Positions 36,978 through 48,475 are shown, counted from the stretch's first letter. The stretch: DNA of 64,000 nt from Bryoerythrophyllum caledonicum (GCA_963971425.1 OZ020523.1:10226867-10290866), one strand, 5' to 3'. Numbers and translations are program-made. The notes: generated from the sequence alone by a model not told the origin.

Positions 36978-37131
36978 CGAGATGTCGATACTAATGCTGC
37001 TGTTGATGTTGATGTTGGTGCTGATGTAGATGTTGATATTGAGGTTGATATTGAGGTTGATGCTGATGTCGATGTTGATGTTGGTGTTGGTGTTGATAGT
37101 TATGTTCGTATTGATGTTGGTGAGATGTTGG
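36978..37131. repeat. Degenerate GATGTT hexanucleotide repeat
   Basis: GATGTTGATGTTGGTGCTGATG-type sequence over about 150 bp, with GATATTGAGGTT variants. Read in one frame it gives alternating Val-Asp. Microsatellite origin is more likely than a real protein. Confidence 0.65.
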
Positions 37132-37393
37132 TGCCGTAGTTTAAAGCAAAGGGGTGCCATTAGGGATTTACTGAATGAATGTGATACAATAGGGATACGG
37201 ATTATCTTAGCGGAAAATTTTTAATTTGTTTTTTGGACTTATTGGGAAAAAGTTATGGTACAAACATCAAAAGAGTGCAAAGTACAGATTGAAAATATGC
37301 ATTTGAAGAGTGCAAATTTATTTTTTCCTAGTGTGCCTGGACATGTTCAGCATACTTTGACTAAGGTTTATAATCTAAAATATAGTGTTGTTC

Positions 37394-37402
37394 TATCAAA
37401 TG
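37394..37402. repeat. Left 9-bp target site duplication of the MULE
   Basis: TATCAAATG flanks the left end and recurs exactly at the right end (47274-47282). Nine base pairs is the usual Mutator target duplication. Confidence 0.9.
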
Positions 37403-38025
37403 CCCGGTCACTACAGTCAATCCGGGTTCGCGGTGTCAGGGCCCGGTTTTAGCCCTGACACCGCGAAGAGCGGCCCTTCTCCCCAAGCGCCTTTTCGCCT
37501 TTCTTCCCACGATAACGTCCACTCTCGCCCACATTTTTTTCGCGCTCCCCGTATTCCTTATCGGCATTCTCGCCGATAGCCCCTTCTCCCTCCGCCTTCT
37601 TCGAATCACCGACAGCCCCTTCTCCCCCGCCACGTGTACTTCAGAATGACCCGCCCTTCTCGGCGGCTGCCGGCGCGAAGTGTCATCCACATCGTTTGCG
37701 ATCGGCGCCGTCTTTCGCACCATCTATTGTGCCGTGTAGCACCCTCCCGGAAGGGGAGTGCTTGTATCTGCGTGAATGGAGTTCCTCGATCTCAATCTCC
37801 CCATCCAGGAGAGGCCGAATGGGAATTCTGGCGCAATAGCGCCACCAACCGTTGCCGATAACGAGGCAGCAGGGAGGAAATGGAGGCGTCAAGGGAGAAA
37901 GAAACCGCCTGGCTTCCTTGAGAAGGGGGTGGAGGACCTTGATGCCGCGTTTTGGGAGGGCCCGCATGCAGACTACCTGAAGAAACACGGTCACAAGGTT
38001 CTTCGGATGCGCGATTCATTACAGA
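37403..38025 (+). repeat. Left terminal inverted repeat of the MULE
   Basis: Matches the reverse complement of 46630-47273 with scattered substitutions and small indels. It includes the terminal hairpin, a GC-rich leader and the first ~80 codons of the transposase. The inner limit is approximate; similarity fades after CACGGTCACAAGGTTCTTCG. Confidence 0.85.
37427..37467. repeat. Subterminal 15-bp perfect hairpin, left TIR
   Basis: TTCGCGGTGTCAGGG and CCCTGACACCGCGAA are separated by 11 bases. The same structure is in the right TIR at 47209-47249 with one mismatch. Conservation at both ends suggests a protein-binding or structural role. Confidence 0.75.
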
Positions 38026-40724
38026 ACCCTCCTCTAGGAATTTTGACATGGAAATGTCTTAGGTGGAACATGGAGGCCGAGAATGATACGAGGTTTGTAG
38101 AGGATCCGCAATCATCTAAGAGGAAGCAGTCCAAGCTTATCGCCTACATTCCCTGGGATAGGGTCTTGGATTTCGTCGAGGGTGAACAGTCTGGCCGAAA
38201 GGACGTCGAGACTACCTTCGTCCGCGACAAGAACGACTCCACAAACGTCGGCGAGAAGATGCATTATCGGTGGAACTGCCACATCGAGTACCAGCGGTAA
38301 GTGAATCTCGACCTCTGATATCACGATATGCACGGTTTATCTGCTTATCGGTTGTGCCGTAATATTTCTTCAGTACTGCACGTATCTCTAATGGCCACTC
38401 CCGATAAGCAGATGGCGTTGTCAATACAGTCCCGAAGACAACAGGGACAAGATCCAAGCTATCACGCCCGAAATGACACCAACGCCATCAAAATACAATA
38501 AAAAAGGGAAACAACTTACTTCCGGCGTTGGCCAGAAAGGCCCTCGTGCCACGGATGCGAAGGAAGGGGGGTCTATGAAAGTGGGTTGCCAATGTCGATT
38601 CTACGTAAAGAGGTACTATTTCCTCCTATATATCGCCGAGATAGGGTACTTTTGCTCGGAACATGTCGACACATAGGGCCTTATCGTCGACGATAAGGAC
38701 AATGTGCAGAGGAGTAAGTTCCAATGGCAACTATAATACAGAAGCACCAGAAGCTGTACCGAAGGCACGCGATGAGGGCACTCTTATGCCTTCTTGGAAT
38801 TGTTTCCTTAGCATGGAGGACATCCGCAACATATGCGGAGTCCGTGCGTAGGAACTATACAAGAAACACGACAACGACGCTGAAAGTGTTAGAATGTGGG
38901 TAAGAGAAAACCGAGGTACGGTTTTTTACTATCAAGACCCGGGCAGCAAGGTTGACGGAGTATTGAATGCCGATAACGTACCCTTCGTCATTGGGATTCA
39001 AACCCCATTTCAGACGTCCATGATGCTGAAATACAGTCACGAAAACATTATTGCTATAGACGGGACATTCGCAACGAACAACAAAAAGGTACACATACCT
39101 ATACCGTGGTTCGCGTAAGGTCCTTCTAGAGATTAGAAGCACTCACTTCCATACCGCTTAATTTCTTGTTTGCGTATCCAGTATCCGCTCTTCACGATGA
39201 TGGTATTCGACGAGTGGAGAAACGGGGTTCCAGTGGCTTTCGTGATCACTGCGAAATCCAAACAAATAGATTTTGTGCCTTGGATGCGCGCTCTGAAGCA
39301 GAAGTTGGTGGAGATAAGGCCGGACTGGAGACCCACTGCCTTTGTACTTGACGACGCCGATAATGAGATAAACTCTCTTCGGTAAGCGATTTAGCATTCT
39401 TACGTTATCGGGTGACGAGCTTCAGCGAGTTGTACTTATCGGCTTGTAGGGTTATCGCAGAGAGGTTTGGCCGCACTCGCATCTATTACTATGTCTCTGG
39501 CATGTTCGTCGAGCATGGCAGAATAATGCATGTGCTAAGTTGAAAGACATGGAGACGAGGGCCGGAGCCTTGCGAATTGTGGGCTCACTTATGTGCGTAT
39601 CAGAGACACCAACTGACTTCCAAGACCCTTCCACGAGAGCTCCCGACGATAAGGTGTGGAATTTGGTAGAGTGGGTGCAGCACGTCTACGGCAAAGCTAA
39701 GGCTCTTTTGCCAGACGTTGATGCATACTGGAAGTACTTCGACAAGGAATGGCTCCCGGAAATCAAAATGTGGGTTGTAGGAGACAGGAAAATCCCCCAT
39801 GCTGGCCAGGACACCACTACAGCAATCGAATCATACCATTCTAACATGAAAGCAGTGCTCCGGTAATCCAAAAGGAAGTTTATCGGCCGAAGGATGGACT
39901 GGCTTATTTATGAGCTCACAGGAAATGTCATCGAGAAGTATGATTACAGTCACTGGTGTAAGCTGAACGGTTTTATAAAGAACAAGAGGCAGCGGCAGAT
40001 CATGGTCAATGCAATCAACCAAGCAAATACAATTCCCAATAATGTGGTCACCTTGCTCGAGTGGTCGGGAGGTCTTGCATACATTAAATCCTTGAATAGG
40101 AGACACATTACGTATGCGGTATACAATCCATGCACCGAATGGGCCGTCTGCCAATGTGTTCATTCCCAGAAAGGTAACATTTGTAAGCACCAGGTTAAGG
40201 TCCTGAAAATGACAAGACCTGACCTGGCGGAGGGAAAAATTGCTAGATATCTGGGCTCCCTTCGCGGCACAATCCAAGGAGGAATGACGAATCTCCTCCG
40301 CCAAGACAATGGTCGACACCCGAATATCGAGGGCTTCCCCGATAATGGTGTCCCCTCCGATACCGAAACCGGAGATGTAATCCCAGTGGCTTCCAACCTT
40401 CGAGAATTAGGGGAGACATGGGTATGCGACTTTGATCGTATGCATCAGCTTGTCCTGAAGCTACTCGACAAGGCTTATCGGCAGCCATTGTTGGCAAGGC
40501 ACTTGGATGCAGCTTTGCGCAACACCGACGCCACCCTCTCAAGGTTGGAGGCTGAAATCGAAGCCGGAATGCTTCATCCACTCCAGGAGATAGCTGCACA
40601 ACTCCCAACAAATGAAGACGGTTTTGGAATGAGGCTCCGAAGGTTGCATGACTTCCTGGATTCCACAGGTTTTCAGGTGAGGTCCGTTCTAGCTAGCGAA
40701 AGACCAACTCAAGAATCTACTTAG
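37776..40724 (+). pseudogene. Mutator-type transposase with SWIM zinc finger, broken
   Basis: Gene model with exons 37776-38296, 38430-39088, 39182-39381 and 39450-40724. All introns have GT...AG ends and fitting phases. Blocks: an N-terminal zinc/WRKY-GCM1-like region (CQCRFYVKRYYF...CSEHVDT); FLSMEDIRNICGV; FYYQDPG; the MULE core with IGIQTPFQTSMML, then IIAIDGTFATN (first Asp), YPLFTMMVFDEW, FVLDDADNEI (second Asp), CLWHVRRAW and IESYHSNMKAVLR (probable Glu); then the SWIM finger CQC...GNICKHQVKVL near 40150-40205. Lesions: TAG 38674-38676, a frameshift between about 38,700 and 38,790, TAG 38849-38851, a 1-nt shift near 39,490 and TAA 39864-39866. The start codon lies inside the left TIR. 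MULE transposases cut at the TIRs and create 9-bp duplications, as seen here. Confidence 0.85.
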
Positions 40725-42479
40725 GTTATCGGCTCCGATAAGGTTGTGTATAAAGGGCAGGGTATGCTCCGATAACCATTAGTACTCTCCTGAAGGAATA
40801 TAGCCGAGAGGATGCTCTTAGATTAAGTTCCATGCATCTCCAGAAATTTCCATTGAAGTGATATTTCTTTAGTTATGAAGTTAAGACTCAACATTCAATA
40901 TAATCGGCAAGGACTGGATCTTAAGTTCCGCTTACAAGCCTGAAGTGGGTCTCAAATTCCGTTTATGTATGCTATCGAAAAATTTGTCATTTACAATGAA
41001 TGAAATGTACAACATTGGCATCCTATTAATCTGTACAAATTTCTGGAGTCTATCGGCTCTATACAACACCCCCCCTCCTTATCGCCTACTTCTTCGTCTT
41101 CGTGGTGCCCTTCGATTTTGCCTTCTTCTTCGCCCCTTCTCGCGAACTTGCCTTCTTCCGCCTTCCTCGAGTCACTGGTGGGTTTGTGAGCACGTTGAAG
41201 CCCTGAAGATCACGATCCTCCACTGTCTCCAAAATACCGAGAACTGGAACTTCCTTCTTCTTCGCCGTCTCTGTACCGGGTTCCACGAAAACTATGTCCG
41301 GACTTCCGCTTCCGAACTCCACCGTATCATGTCCAGATAGATTAAGGCCATCGTGGAACGGAAGCGGTACGACAATCTCCGTGTAGAGCGCTTGCATGAA
41401 CCATCGGTACGCCTTCTTCCCATCCCAGTCCAAATATTTTGTTCCCAGTGTCACGGTCTTCTCCTCCGCCTCGTTGCGCCCACCACGAGTGATAAGGTAC
41501 TGCCAGAAGGCCAAGCCTGCCATGAAACCACACTCCCAGCTTTCTTTCTGGCTAGGCAGAGGCAAGCTTATTGGTTAACAACTCTGCCATTCGGTCCAAG
41601 TTCGAGATCCGATCGTCACGCCCTTCGCGTTTGCCCATCCCATGTGCACAAGGAACATAAAGTTGTCCACTTCCCGACCCTTGTGCATACCTTTCGCTGG
41701 GTCCAGGTGATACGTTTGCCTTTGCTCCATGACGAAAACGCTCCAGTGACCCTTATCGTGGTAAGGGACGATAAGGGTATTCGGCGTCTTGGTGGTGGTA
41801 CGAAACGAGCGGCTGAGAAAGCTCACGATGTCATCCCAGTCCTTCCCTTCATCCACCAGATAGCACTGCAAAGTCGCCGATAACCAGTTGTACGTGTGAT
41901 GATACTGGATTCGAACATGCTCCTTCGCACGGTAGACGACATGCCTAAGGATGAAATCCAGAAATGTGCCTTCCATTTCCCGCTTGTCCTTTAGCACGCA
42001 TAGCCAGTCCTTTAGTGCAAGCGAGACATCCACGGCTTGCCGAAGGTCTGGACCGAAAAACCTCATATCTCCAGTCAGGTCCTTCGGGTGAATAAAACGA
42101 GGCCTGCAATTCAGAAGAAAGTGGACGTTAGACAATAGGTGCCGATAAACAGCAGGTGTCGGAGAACACGATAACATAGACGACGACACTCACCGCCGCA
42201 TTAGGACCTCCACAATAATGTCGAGGTTCTTCTCTATCGTCATGCTTCATGCTCCTCGGCTTCGTAGCAGAGCGAGGGCTCTTTCTCCCAGGACACACAG
42301 TCTGACGTACATACTCCGCGGTTCTCCTTCAACATGCACGTATACGCCGCCTTTTGTCCTTCCCTTCTGTTCATAACACGCTCTTTGAGTCCAGGATAAA
42401 CCCAAATACTGGTCATCCCAGATTCCTGTACTTCCTTGATAAAGCGCAATGCCAGTCTGATCTCCTCGGGGTCTTCCTC

Positions 42480-42735
42480 CCTTGGAGCAGGGCAATCGGG
42501 CTCAGGTGGAGGAGCAGGCTTAACTGAATCTGGTACCGGAGCAGGGTTATCGGGCTCTAGCGGATGAGCAGGGTTGTCGGGCTCAGAAATGAGAGCAGGG
42601 CTATCAGGTGGAGGAGTAGGCTTAACGGGTTCTGGTAGACTCGCATGGTTATGGGGCACTGGTTGGCTAGCAGAGTTATCGGGCACTGGCGGGCTGGCAG
42701 AGTTATCGGCCACTGGCGGGCTAGCCTATTCGGCG
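42480..42735 (-). repeat. Proline-rich 24-bp coding repeats in the Ulp1 gene
   Basis: Degenerate 8-codon units of the type DN(S/P)AxPPxP, roughly nine in a row. They encode a flexible linker upstream of the protease. Several units contain CCGATAAC on the coding strand and so contribute to the CGATAA excess. Confidence 0.6.
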
Positions 42736-43978
42736 GGCCGAGGCGGTAAAGCGTAATCGGACTCCGAAGAGGGAGGATTCTCGGGCCTTGAATGAGTTTC
42801 CAAGGGTGCCACCAAATGCTCCTCGGAAACAACAGGGGGACTGTCAATAGAGTCCAGGTTTTCAATACCTTGACTCGACAGAGGGAACGATAGACGGTGG
42901 GTTTTAATGCCGGGTTCCGTCTCCCCTGTACCTCCAAACACAACATGCTGAAGAGGGGTGTTGAATTGAGATAGCCCCATCAGCGACTGTAAAGACTCCG
43001 CAATGCCGAGGGTAGGGTCATTCATTGCTTGTGTCCACGAAAACTCCATGGGAGATGGGTTATCGGCGGGACGGCCCGGTGACTTCACCATTGTAGAAGC
43101 AGGCTCTTCCTGGAGGCTATCGGGAACATCTCCTTGACGTATTTCGTCGCTAGGCCCCTCTTGTGCTTCCTCCATAATTTTGTCCATACACTTATCGGGG
43201 AATCCTTCGTCGTCGTTACTCCCCGGGAACCGATTCTGGACGCGGAATTCATTCGAGGTACCTTCGTCCATGTGAAGGAGGGTGGCTATACCCTCGAGTT
43301 CCCTTGTTCGGGTAGACGTCTCCCCCCGAATTTCGTCACATGAAGTCACTGGATGCCCTTCTCGCCGATCCAACTCTCTTTTTACCAGACGCGACACAGC
43401 GTTCTTGCAATCTGCCTCTGCAAGATCCCTTTCGCGTGCCCCGGTAGGATCTACAGTGCCTGCGAAAGCCTTATCGTTTAGTCACAGGGAAATAACGGAG
43501 ATACCAAGAATGAGGAAGAAAACAGTTAGATGAATGACAGGGTTATCGGATAAATCTTACGTGGAACGTAGCCGGCATACATGAAGTCCAGATCCTCCCT
43601 TGCCAAGCAGTTCTTGTCTAGGGTATCCCAGTGTTCGTAGGTATCCTTATTGGCAGCACACCACTGTCGAACGAAATCCTCTGGATGACTCCTTGCCGTG
43701 TCCACGACAGTACGAGCATGGACCATTTCGATGAAGCGCAACACAGAATCTCGCCCGCCATTCTTATTATCGCGGAGCCGCGAGAACGCCGCCGAGAACG
43801 GGAGGTGCATATCGGATGTGTCTCTTCCGAAGAGGAAGGGACTCAAGACTTCGTACATTTGAGACGGCCCATCCCAATTTTCCATTGGAGAGTCCACGTA
43901 CAATTCAATGTAGGCAGGCCCGGCGATTACGCTAGGGTTGCACATATTCCGGCCCCTGAAAAACAACGGAGTCAAGTA

Positions 43979-44071
43979 AACCGATAAGGGACGATAAGAG
44001 ACGATAAGAGACGATAAGGGACGATAAGTGACGATAAGAGACGATAAGGGACGAGAAGACACGATAAGGGA
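43979..44071. repeat. 10-bp tandem repeat ACGATAAGGG in a Ulp1-gene intron
   Basis: Nine units of ACGATAAGRG/ACGAGAAGAC fill most of the first intron of the Ulp1-like gene. Eight of the nine contain CGATAA. Confidence 0.8.
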
Positions 44072-46629
44072 CAAGTTTGTGGCGAGAAGGTAAAACTTAC
44101 ACCCGCGAAAACCCGTTGCAAACGAAGTAACACTTCAACAGCATAGCTGAAGCCGGAGACGGGGCAATGTCGATTCTGATAGAAATTAGACAGTGCACGA
44201 CATCTTGAGCCTCGTCAATGTTGTGCGTCCATGGCAGTGGGGGCAGCAATGGTCGAAGAATCTCGTTCATCGTGCAATATCCGAAGAGATTGTTGAAGTC
44301 CCATCGAATAGCCTCTGTCTCCACCGCCCTTTCGGCATCAAATCTACTCATCTCCATCCTCACTAACTTCTCCCTGCACCGCTTTTGTTTGTCGTTTTTG
44401 GCCTGCAAAGCCGCTTCTAACTCAACGCACTCCTTCTCGTGCATCATGTATGCCCACGTTCCTCTCGCTACCTCTGTCCAGACCTCTTTTGTTGTACTGT
44501 AATCGGGATTCTTTGCCACATTGCAAAGGGTTGACAGTTGTTGAAGCGAAACAGAGTTATCGTCGAAGCCGACCTCTTCAGAAATGCAGGCACCGAGAGC
44601 CTGGTGGAACCTCCCCTGGTGGCCTCCAGACTCCACCAAGGACAAGACGTACTTCAACAGATCATCTTCGGAATGTAAACTGCACATCGTGATACTGTCG
44701 AGCAGACCATGCTTGAGGAGTAGATACAGCGGCGTTATCGGTACCTTCCTTTCGGGGGTGGGCACCAATTTCAACGGGAAAAGGCGCACAGCGTCCTCCT
44801 GCACCTGTCGTATCATCTCGGCCCTCTCCGACTCCAAAGCTTGCTCCGTGCTACCTTTCGCCGGCAAAATGAGGCGCATATCGGGATTCGCACCATCATC
44901 AGAGCCTGCCCGAAGTATCCTGGCCAATGTCAGCGGCTGTCGGTGTTCCTTCTGGGCCGAGGATTGGGGGGATTCGTGCGAGGTTATCGGCATTCCTTCG
45001 TCAGAGTCGGAGGGTCTCTCGGCATAACTCGTCTCTCTGAACCGCTATTGCACCGATGGGGATCGATGCCTTCTCGCCATAGCGGTCTCTACCACAGACA
45101 TTCCTGTAAGCCTTTTCGCTGTTGCTGGGGGCCCGAATGCCTTTGTCTGCTTTGTGGACTCTTCAAATCTCGCCTTCTTCGTGGCCTCTTCAACTTGTGC
45201 CACCTTCTTCTTCGGTACAGTCTGCTTCGCAAGCTCCGCCTTCCGAAGGACGATGGAGGAATCCCTCTTGGGCGCCGGCGCGAGTGCGGCCTTCCGGACT
45301 TTCGATATCGGGTTCTCGGCACCGGAATTCCTAAAGGTATCATCCCCGGACGGAAGACCGCCCTTCTCGCCATAAACAGTCAGAGTCCGTGCGTTCTCGG
45401 CCTCATGATCTGTGTTGTGATCTCCTCCCAACTCTGCCAAGGAAGAAGTATCGTCACTGGACATAGCTTTCGGGGGCCGAGGTCTTTTCCGAGAAGCCGC
45501 CGCGGTACGCTTCTGCGGAGGGCCCTCCTGTGACAGCTTCTTCCCGCGCTTAATTTGACGTCGACTATTCGGTTCCTCCTCATTATCGGCACCCTTCCGA
45601 GGCCTCCTCTTCGTGGCTATCGGTTCTATGGTGCCGAATACCTGAATTGCATCTTCTGCCGATCCGCAATTCCGAAGTCGTGCCACAAAGTTCGCCACAT
45701 CCCTGACGCCCAAATTGGGATACGACAGCATCTTCACGTCCACCTTCCCCTTCCCTTCGCACAATGCATGGTTCCGGTGGAGGTTGAACCTATGCTTCTG
45801 GTGCGTCGTGTTGCAATGAATGCATAGTATCTGCTTGGAGCCGGTTTGTCCAGGCGGTACGATGGGCGAGTCCGGAAGATGCAGCTCCAGGATAAGGTCC
45901 CTCGCCTCCATCACCTCCCAGCTATCGCGCCAAATGTGGTCGTTCTCAATGACGAATAGCTGCTCGATCCTCCCCGTTTCCTTGTTGTAGGTGGGCGAAA
46001 TCCCTTTCCTGTTCTCCACCGGGATCTCATCAAACAGTGCCTTGCAGAAACACCCCGGCCGCTTCGGCATTTTTACGGTCCTGCGAGGGAGGACATTGCC
46101 AAACATGAAACCTTATCGCAAGAAACGATTATCGGGAACCCTAAAACTCTGAAACCCTAAACCTGGACGCTTTGCAAAATTTCCTACATCTTCACACAGC
46201 TTACTTTCCAACGCCCCACATTTGAAACGGAATGGAAGAAGGACCGCCTGTATGCATCACCAAAAAGAAATGGAAAGTAAGAATGACAGAGAACTTACCG
46301 AAATGGAATGAAATAAAAAGCAAGAAAGACAGGGAACTTACCAAAAAGTTCAGTCGGCGATCGTTGACGCAGAGCCTTGAAAATCCTGGAGTTTTGAAGC
46401 AGCGATCGCTGACGCAGAGCTTGAAGATCCTGGATATGTCGCTAGAGGGCAAAAAACACAGTTCGAAAGTGCTGGAAATGGTGCCGCTACATAAAACTTT
46501 GCCATGCCTGGTTTAGGGTTTCACGTTGATGGTGATGGTGATGGCAATGATGATTATTGCCTACGCCGCCTAAACCGACTAGCCTGGACCTACAATCTGA
46601 GGGAATATCAGCGATAAGCTTGGATTGCG

Positions 46630-47273
46630 TTACTCTTCGAATCGTGCAGCCGAAGAACCTTGTGACCGTGTGTCTTCAGGCAGTCTGCATGCGGGCCAAA
46701 CCCTAAACGCGGCATCAAGGTCCTCCAGCCCCATGCACGCCAGCTTCTTTCTTTCTCCCTTGACGCCTCCAATTCCTCCCTGTTGCCCCGTTATCGGCAA
46801 CGGTTGGTGGCGCTAGAATCTCCATTCGACCTGTCCTGTATGGGAAGATTGTGATCGAGGAACTCAATTCAGGCGCAGACAATCACTCCCCTTCCGAAAG
46901 GATTCTACACGGCACAATGATCGTGCCAAAGACGGCGCCGTACGAAACGATGTGGATGGCAGTTTGCAGCCGCCGAGAAGGACGGAACCCTTCCCTGGAG
47001 TACATGTGTCGAGGGGAGAAGGTGACTTCAGTGATCTGAAGAAGGCGGGGGCGAGAAGGTGACTTCGGTGATCCGGAGAAGGCGGGGGCGAAGGGGCTTT
47101 CGGCGAGAAGTGCCGATAAGAGAGACGAGCAGCGCAAAAAAGATTTGGGCGAGAATGGCAGTTATCGTGGGAAGGGGGCGAAAAGGCGCTTGGAGAGAAG
47201 GGCCGCTCTTCGCGGTGTCAGGGCTAAAACCGGGCCCTGACACCGCAAACCCAGATTGACTGTAGTGACCGGG
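46630..47273 (-). repeat. Right terminal inverted repeat of the MULE
   Basis: Reverse complement of the left TIR, ending at CCCGGTCACTACAG. It holds a decayed duplicate of the transposase start, with the ATG changed to TTG-like sequence. It also has an internal ~38-bp tandem duplication (47016-47092, GAGAAGGTGACTTC units) not present in the left TIR. Confidence 0.85.
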
Positions 47274-47282
47274 TATCAAATG
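47274..47282. repeat. Right 9-bp target site duplication of the MULE
   Basis: TATCAAATG, identical to 37394-37402. Confidence 0.9.
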
Positions 47283-48148
47283 GATCCTATTTTTGATAAT
47301 TAGACATGATTGTTGTTTATATACTCAAAAAAATTACACCGGCTTGTTTAGGATTAAGAAGAAAATTTGACCAATCTAAAGTAAAATTTTACTTGTAAAA
47401 TGAAAGTTGATTTTAAGACAAGTAAAATAGGAAAAAAAAAATACTCTTGAAGAAACTCAAACATTTAAAATAAGGCATTTATGGCTCAATGGTGTGTATT
47501 TGTACGAAAGTGGATATATAAGCAAATGAATATCCTAAGCCATGGTCGCTATCGTACATAATTAATTCAAAATGGAGAGTTGTCCAAAATTTTGGAAAAT
47601 ATAATTTTTTTGTCTAAGTGATTATCCATGTAATGTCAAGGTGCTACCCCTATAATGCATAGATGATATCCATGTAATACTTAGGTGAAACCCACTTTGT
47701 CGGAATCCTTTAGTCAAAAATAAATAATTCTTTCGACATAAAAGTGTTGAAAGCGACCATTAGGTACGGTATATTGGTTGGTTGATTTTGTACATTGATC
47801 AAAATGCCTTCTTTTAAAAGTTTTCAGGGTCGAGGGAAATAATGTCTATTTATATATATATATACATTTTTTTTTTCATTTTTTTTGGGCACACAGGAGT
47901 CGTTGACAACTTACAATGGCAACTTACAATGGTCCTATCAAGTGAGAGAAGATTTTATAACGAGACAACCTCATGTCTTTGGATATTTCACACTAAGATC
48001 AAGTAGTTTAGAGTCTCTCGGACCAAAGTAATGTCTATTTCAAAGAGGTGCATAGAGAGATATCAAAAGAGTCATTAGTTTAAACCTTAAACGTCAAAAG
48101 GTAGTGATGGTGGCCTCAATATTCTACATGTGTGGTGTCCAATTTGAA
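47283..48148. other. AT-rich non-coding spacer
   Basis: No gene seen. Contains TATATATATA followed by poly-T near 47,855-47,885. Confidence 0.5.
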
Positions 48149-48475
48149 CAGGGTTGTCAGGACGCTCGACGTCCCTGACGTCCGGACGTCAGGACGGAGG
48201 ACGTCCTCCGGCCTATCAGGACGTCCGGTGACATAACCAGTTTTGTCAATTTACCCGGGGATAAATAGCCGTCCGCAGTCCCGGCCGACCGCCCATTCCG
48301 TCCGCTTGGGCGGACGGCACGGCCGTTCGCTTCAGGCGACCAGCGTCCGTCGTTCGCCGTCCGCGTGGCCGTCCGCCATGGCCGACCGCCCGGTGACCGT
48401 CCGCCGTCCGCCATGGCCGTCCGCCAAGGCCGACCGCCGCGGCGGACGGCCTTCTCACTACAGCTCCCCCGTCCC
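48149..48475. repeat. Putative hAT left end with GC-rich subterminal repeats
   Basis: Starts CAGGGTTGTCAGGACG, a CAGGG-type terminus seen in hAT elements. Palindromic GACGTCC/GGACGTC motifs follow (48,160-48,235), then many GGCCGTCCGCC-type motifs in both orientations (48,270-48,460). Dense subterminal repeats are where hAT transposases bind. It lies about 250 bp upstream of the transposase ATG and contrasts sharply with the AT-rich flank. The right end with the inverse motif and an 8-bp duplication (expected AATTTGAA) was not found, so the boundary is provisional. Confidence 0.5.

Larger units (their letters stand above)
33251..37393. other. Non-coding region between LINE copy 2 and the MULE
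   Basis: No gene is supported. It contains a hairpin (33325-33352), telomere-like CCTAAACCC/CCTAACCC fragments near 33,780-33,800, a CACTA-like motif cluster at 34549-34670, and a GATGTT repeat near 36,980. The open frames at 36,095-36,484 (-) and 36,768-37,139 (+) have no recognisable domain, and the latter ends in the repeat. Confidence 0.5.
41086..46106 (-). pseudogene. MULE-borne Ulp1-like cysteine protease gene, broken
   Basis: Gene model with exons 46106-44101, 43955-43561, 43459-42194 and 42103-41086. The introns have GT...AG ends and consistent phases. The N-terminal exon has a Cys/His cluster (CIHCNTTHQKHRFNLH...C) and basic, disordered sequence. The middle is acidic/proline-rich with degenerate DNSASPPVP-type repeats. 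The C-terminus is a Ulp1/SENP peptidase. Its catalytic His is in KGHWSVFVM, Asp in TYHLDPAKG, and Gln and Cys in PSQKESWECGF. A lysine-rich tail follows. Such proteases remove SUMO-like proteins from targets. Lesions are in-frame TAG 45045-45047, TAG 42726-42728 and TAA 41575-41577, the last between catalytic Asp and Cys. A frame discontinuity near 42,240 may be an indel or a separate start (ATG 42243). Otherwise each frame is kept across kilobases. Confidence 0.8.
37403..47273. mobile_element. Complete Mutator-like element with Ulp1 gene, 9871 bp
   Basis: Bounded by inverted ends CCCGGTCACTACAGTCAATC and flanked by a perfect 9-bp duplication. The terminal inverted repeats are ~0.63 kb. Inside are a Mutator-type transposase (+, 37776-40724) and a Ulp1-type cysteine protease gene (-, 46106-41086) that converge. 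Plant MULEs with such Ulp1 passengers are known (Kaonashi-type MULEs of angiosperms), so the combination has precedent. Both genes carry stops, so this copy is not autonomous, but the intact duplication suggests a fairly recent insertion. CGATAA/TTATCG is strongly over-represented throughout. Confidence 0.92.

Noticed and set aside
36768..37139. 123-codon frame with a Val-Asp repeat
   Set aside because: The striking repeat is a translated GATGTT microsatellite, and the rest has no domain or intron support.
38674..39866. Nuclear genetic code with TAA/TAG read as glutamine
   Set aside because: All three stop codons, including TGA at presumed Arg codons, occur inside frames. Intact genes end normally at TAG, TAA or TGA. 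Some stops replace Lys or Tyr. Deamination explains more.
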